A DNA stretch of 6,194 bases from Nitrospinota bacterium (GTDB taxonomy: Bacteria; UBA8248), in assembly GCA_029937135.1 (NCBI GenBank), contig JAPYQX010000179.1:1-6194 (forward strand). The letters run 5' to 3'. Under the pieces are notes generated by a model. It did not search any database. It had not been told where the DNA came from and saw nothing but the letters and a program-made list of their open reading frames with translations. Positions 5,459 to 6,194 of the stretch are shown piece by piece. The position numbers and the translations under genes are program-made. How positions within the stretch are numbered: the stretch's first letter is position 1; each line of letters opens with the position of its first letter.

Positions 5459-6194
5459 TATTCCTCTTCGGCAACCACTTTGGCCTCGGACTTGTCCCCG
5501 GATCCAGCCTCGTCCCCAGAGCCATCTCCAAAAGCACCCGCGGCATCAATCAACAACTGGGCGCGCTTGGGTCCGATTCCGGGCACACTGCAAAGATCGT
5601 CGATCGATGCCTTCGTGATCGCGTCTATGGTTCCAAAACCATTGTCGCTCAAAAGCTGAACCATTTTCTCACCCACGACATCGAGCTTCAAGAGATCGGA
5701 ATCCGGCGAGTTTGCCGCCTCAACCTCTCCCTTCTTTTCACCGCCGTCGGAGGCGAACGCCTTCTCGGCGATCATGCGGCGGTATTCGCTCTCTCCCTTG
5801 AGATCGATTTTCCAGCCGAGGAGCTTGGCCGCGAGGCGCACGTTCTGCCCCCCCTTGCCGATGGCCAGCGAGAGTTGATCGTCCGGGACGAGAACTTCCA
5901 TCCGCCCATCCTCCTCGTGGAGGGTGATGTGCTGGATTTTGGCCGGACTCAACGCATTAGCGGCAAAGGTCTGAATATCTTCGCTCCAGGGAATAATATC
6001 AATCTTTTCGCCGCGAAGCTCCTGAACGATAGCCTGCACCCGGCTCCCCCGCGTGCCCACGCAAGCGCCAACCGGGTCGATATCGCGGTCGTTGCTCACC
6101 ACCGCCACCTTGGAGCGCCCGCTCGGCTCCCGCACGCAGCACTTGATCTCGACGATCCCGTCATACATTTCGGGGACTTCAAGCTCAAAGAGGC
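5458..6194 (-). CDS. nusA: Transcription termination/antitermination factor NusA, C-terminal 244 residues; 5' end outside the window
   Basis: NusA binds RNA polymerase and nascent RNA and modulates pausing, termination and antitermination. The frame is open to the window edge and reads LFELEVPEMYDGIVEIK, so the gene begins upstream and the internal Met at 6168 is not its start. In fragment numbering, the KH1 region has VGACVGTRGSRVQAIVQELRGEKIDII (GTRG at 46-49). KH2 contains LAIGKGGQNVRLAAKLLGW (GKGG at 112-115). After a short linker, a helix-hairpin-helix domain (about 168-218, with LCSVPGIGPKRAQLLIDAA) ends in an acidic, Gly-rich tail closing with AEEE. The N-terminal polymerase-binding and S1 domains are not visible. 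The stop TAA is 80 nt from ylxR, the standard next gene in nusA operons. Confidence 0.97.
   Translation of the reverse strand, partial: LFELEVPEMYDGIVEIKCCVREPSGRSKVAVVSNDRDIDPVGACVGTRGSRVQAIVQELRGEKIDIIPWSEDIQTFAANALSPAKIQHITLHEEDGRMEVLVPDDQLSLAIGKGGQNVRLAAKLLGWKIDLKGESEYRRMIAEKAFASDGGEKKGEVEAANSPDSDLLKLDVVGEKMVQLLSDNGFGTIDAITKASIDDLCSVPGIGPKRAQLLIDAAGAFGDGSGDEAGSGDKSEAKVVAEEE

Noticed and set aside
5458..6168. Reading the nusA fragment as a complete gene starting at the Met at 6168
   Set aside because: The frame stays open to 6194 with good NusA sequence (LFELEVPE), and the N-terminal and S1 domains are missing, so this is a window-truncated gene.
1..6194. CRISPR arrays, tRNA or rRNA genes, insertion sequences, attachment sites
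   Set aside because: No regularly spaced repeats, no tRNA-like cloverleaf or T-loop sequence in the gaps, no transposase motifs and no terminal inverted repeats were seen; almost all bases are in housekeeping genes.

Overview
The window is one co-oriented block of translation and RNA-metabolism genes, all read on the minus strand. In transcription order they are: nusA (3' part only), a fused YlxR/L7Ae-type RNA-binding protein, infB, ylxP (DUF503), rbfA, truB, rpsO and pnp (5' part only). This is the classic bacterial nusA-infB cluster followed by the rpsO-pnp pair. Every open reading frame of any size on the plus strand is an antisense shadow of these genes.

The organism is a GC-rich bacterium (about 60% GC by eye). 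ylxP/DUF503 next to rbfA, and YlxR fused to an L7Ae-like half, argue against a gammaproteobacterium. They would fit a deltaproteobacterium-like lineage or one of the deep Proteobacteria-adjacent phyla. The sequence alone does not settle the phylum, and no mobile or foreign DNA is visible.

Layout, in the direction of transcription: NusA (6194 to 5458) is followed by an 80-nt gap with two short inverted repeats. YlxR-L7Ae (5377 to 4796) follows, then an 89-nt gap with a small hairpin. IF2 (4706 to 2430) has a long Lys/Ala/Pro/Glu linker made of degenerate repeats. Its stop is linked to the ylxP start (2389) by a possible 14-codon mini-ORF. A 30-nt gap leads to rbfA (2074 to 1706), whose stop shares one base with the GTG start of truB (1706 to 798). 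The truB-rpsO gap holds a good sigma70-like promoter (TTTACA, 17 nt, TACACT) and a GC-rich leader hairpin just before a strong rpsO ribosome binding site. S15 (674 to 405) is followed by a 50-nt gap with a perfect 6-bp hairpin and then PNPase (354 to the window edge).

The genes couple transcription to the start of translation: NusA acts on the elongating polymerase, IF2 on initiation, RbfA and S15 on 30S assembly, TruB on tRNA psi55, and PNPase on mRNA turnover. I found no undescribed system. The points worth a second look are regulatory and architectural: the rpsO promoter and leader, the infB-ylxP junction, the YlxR-L7Ae fusion, and small hairpins in the gaps. No stretch over 300 bases lacks a gene.
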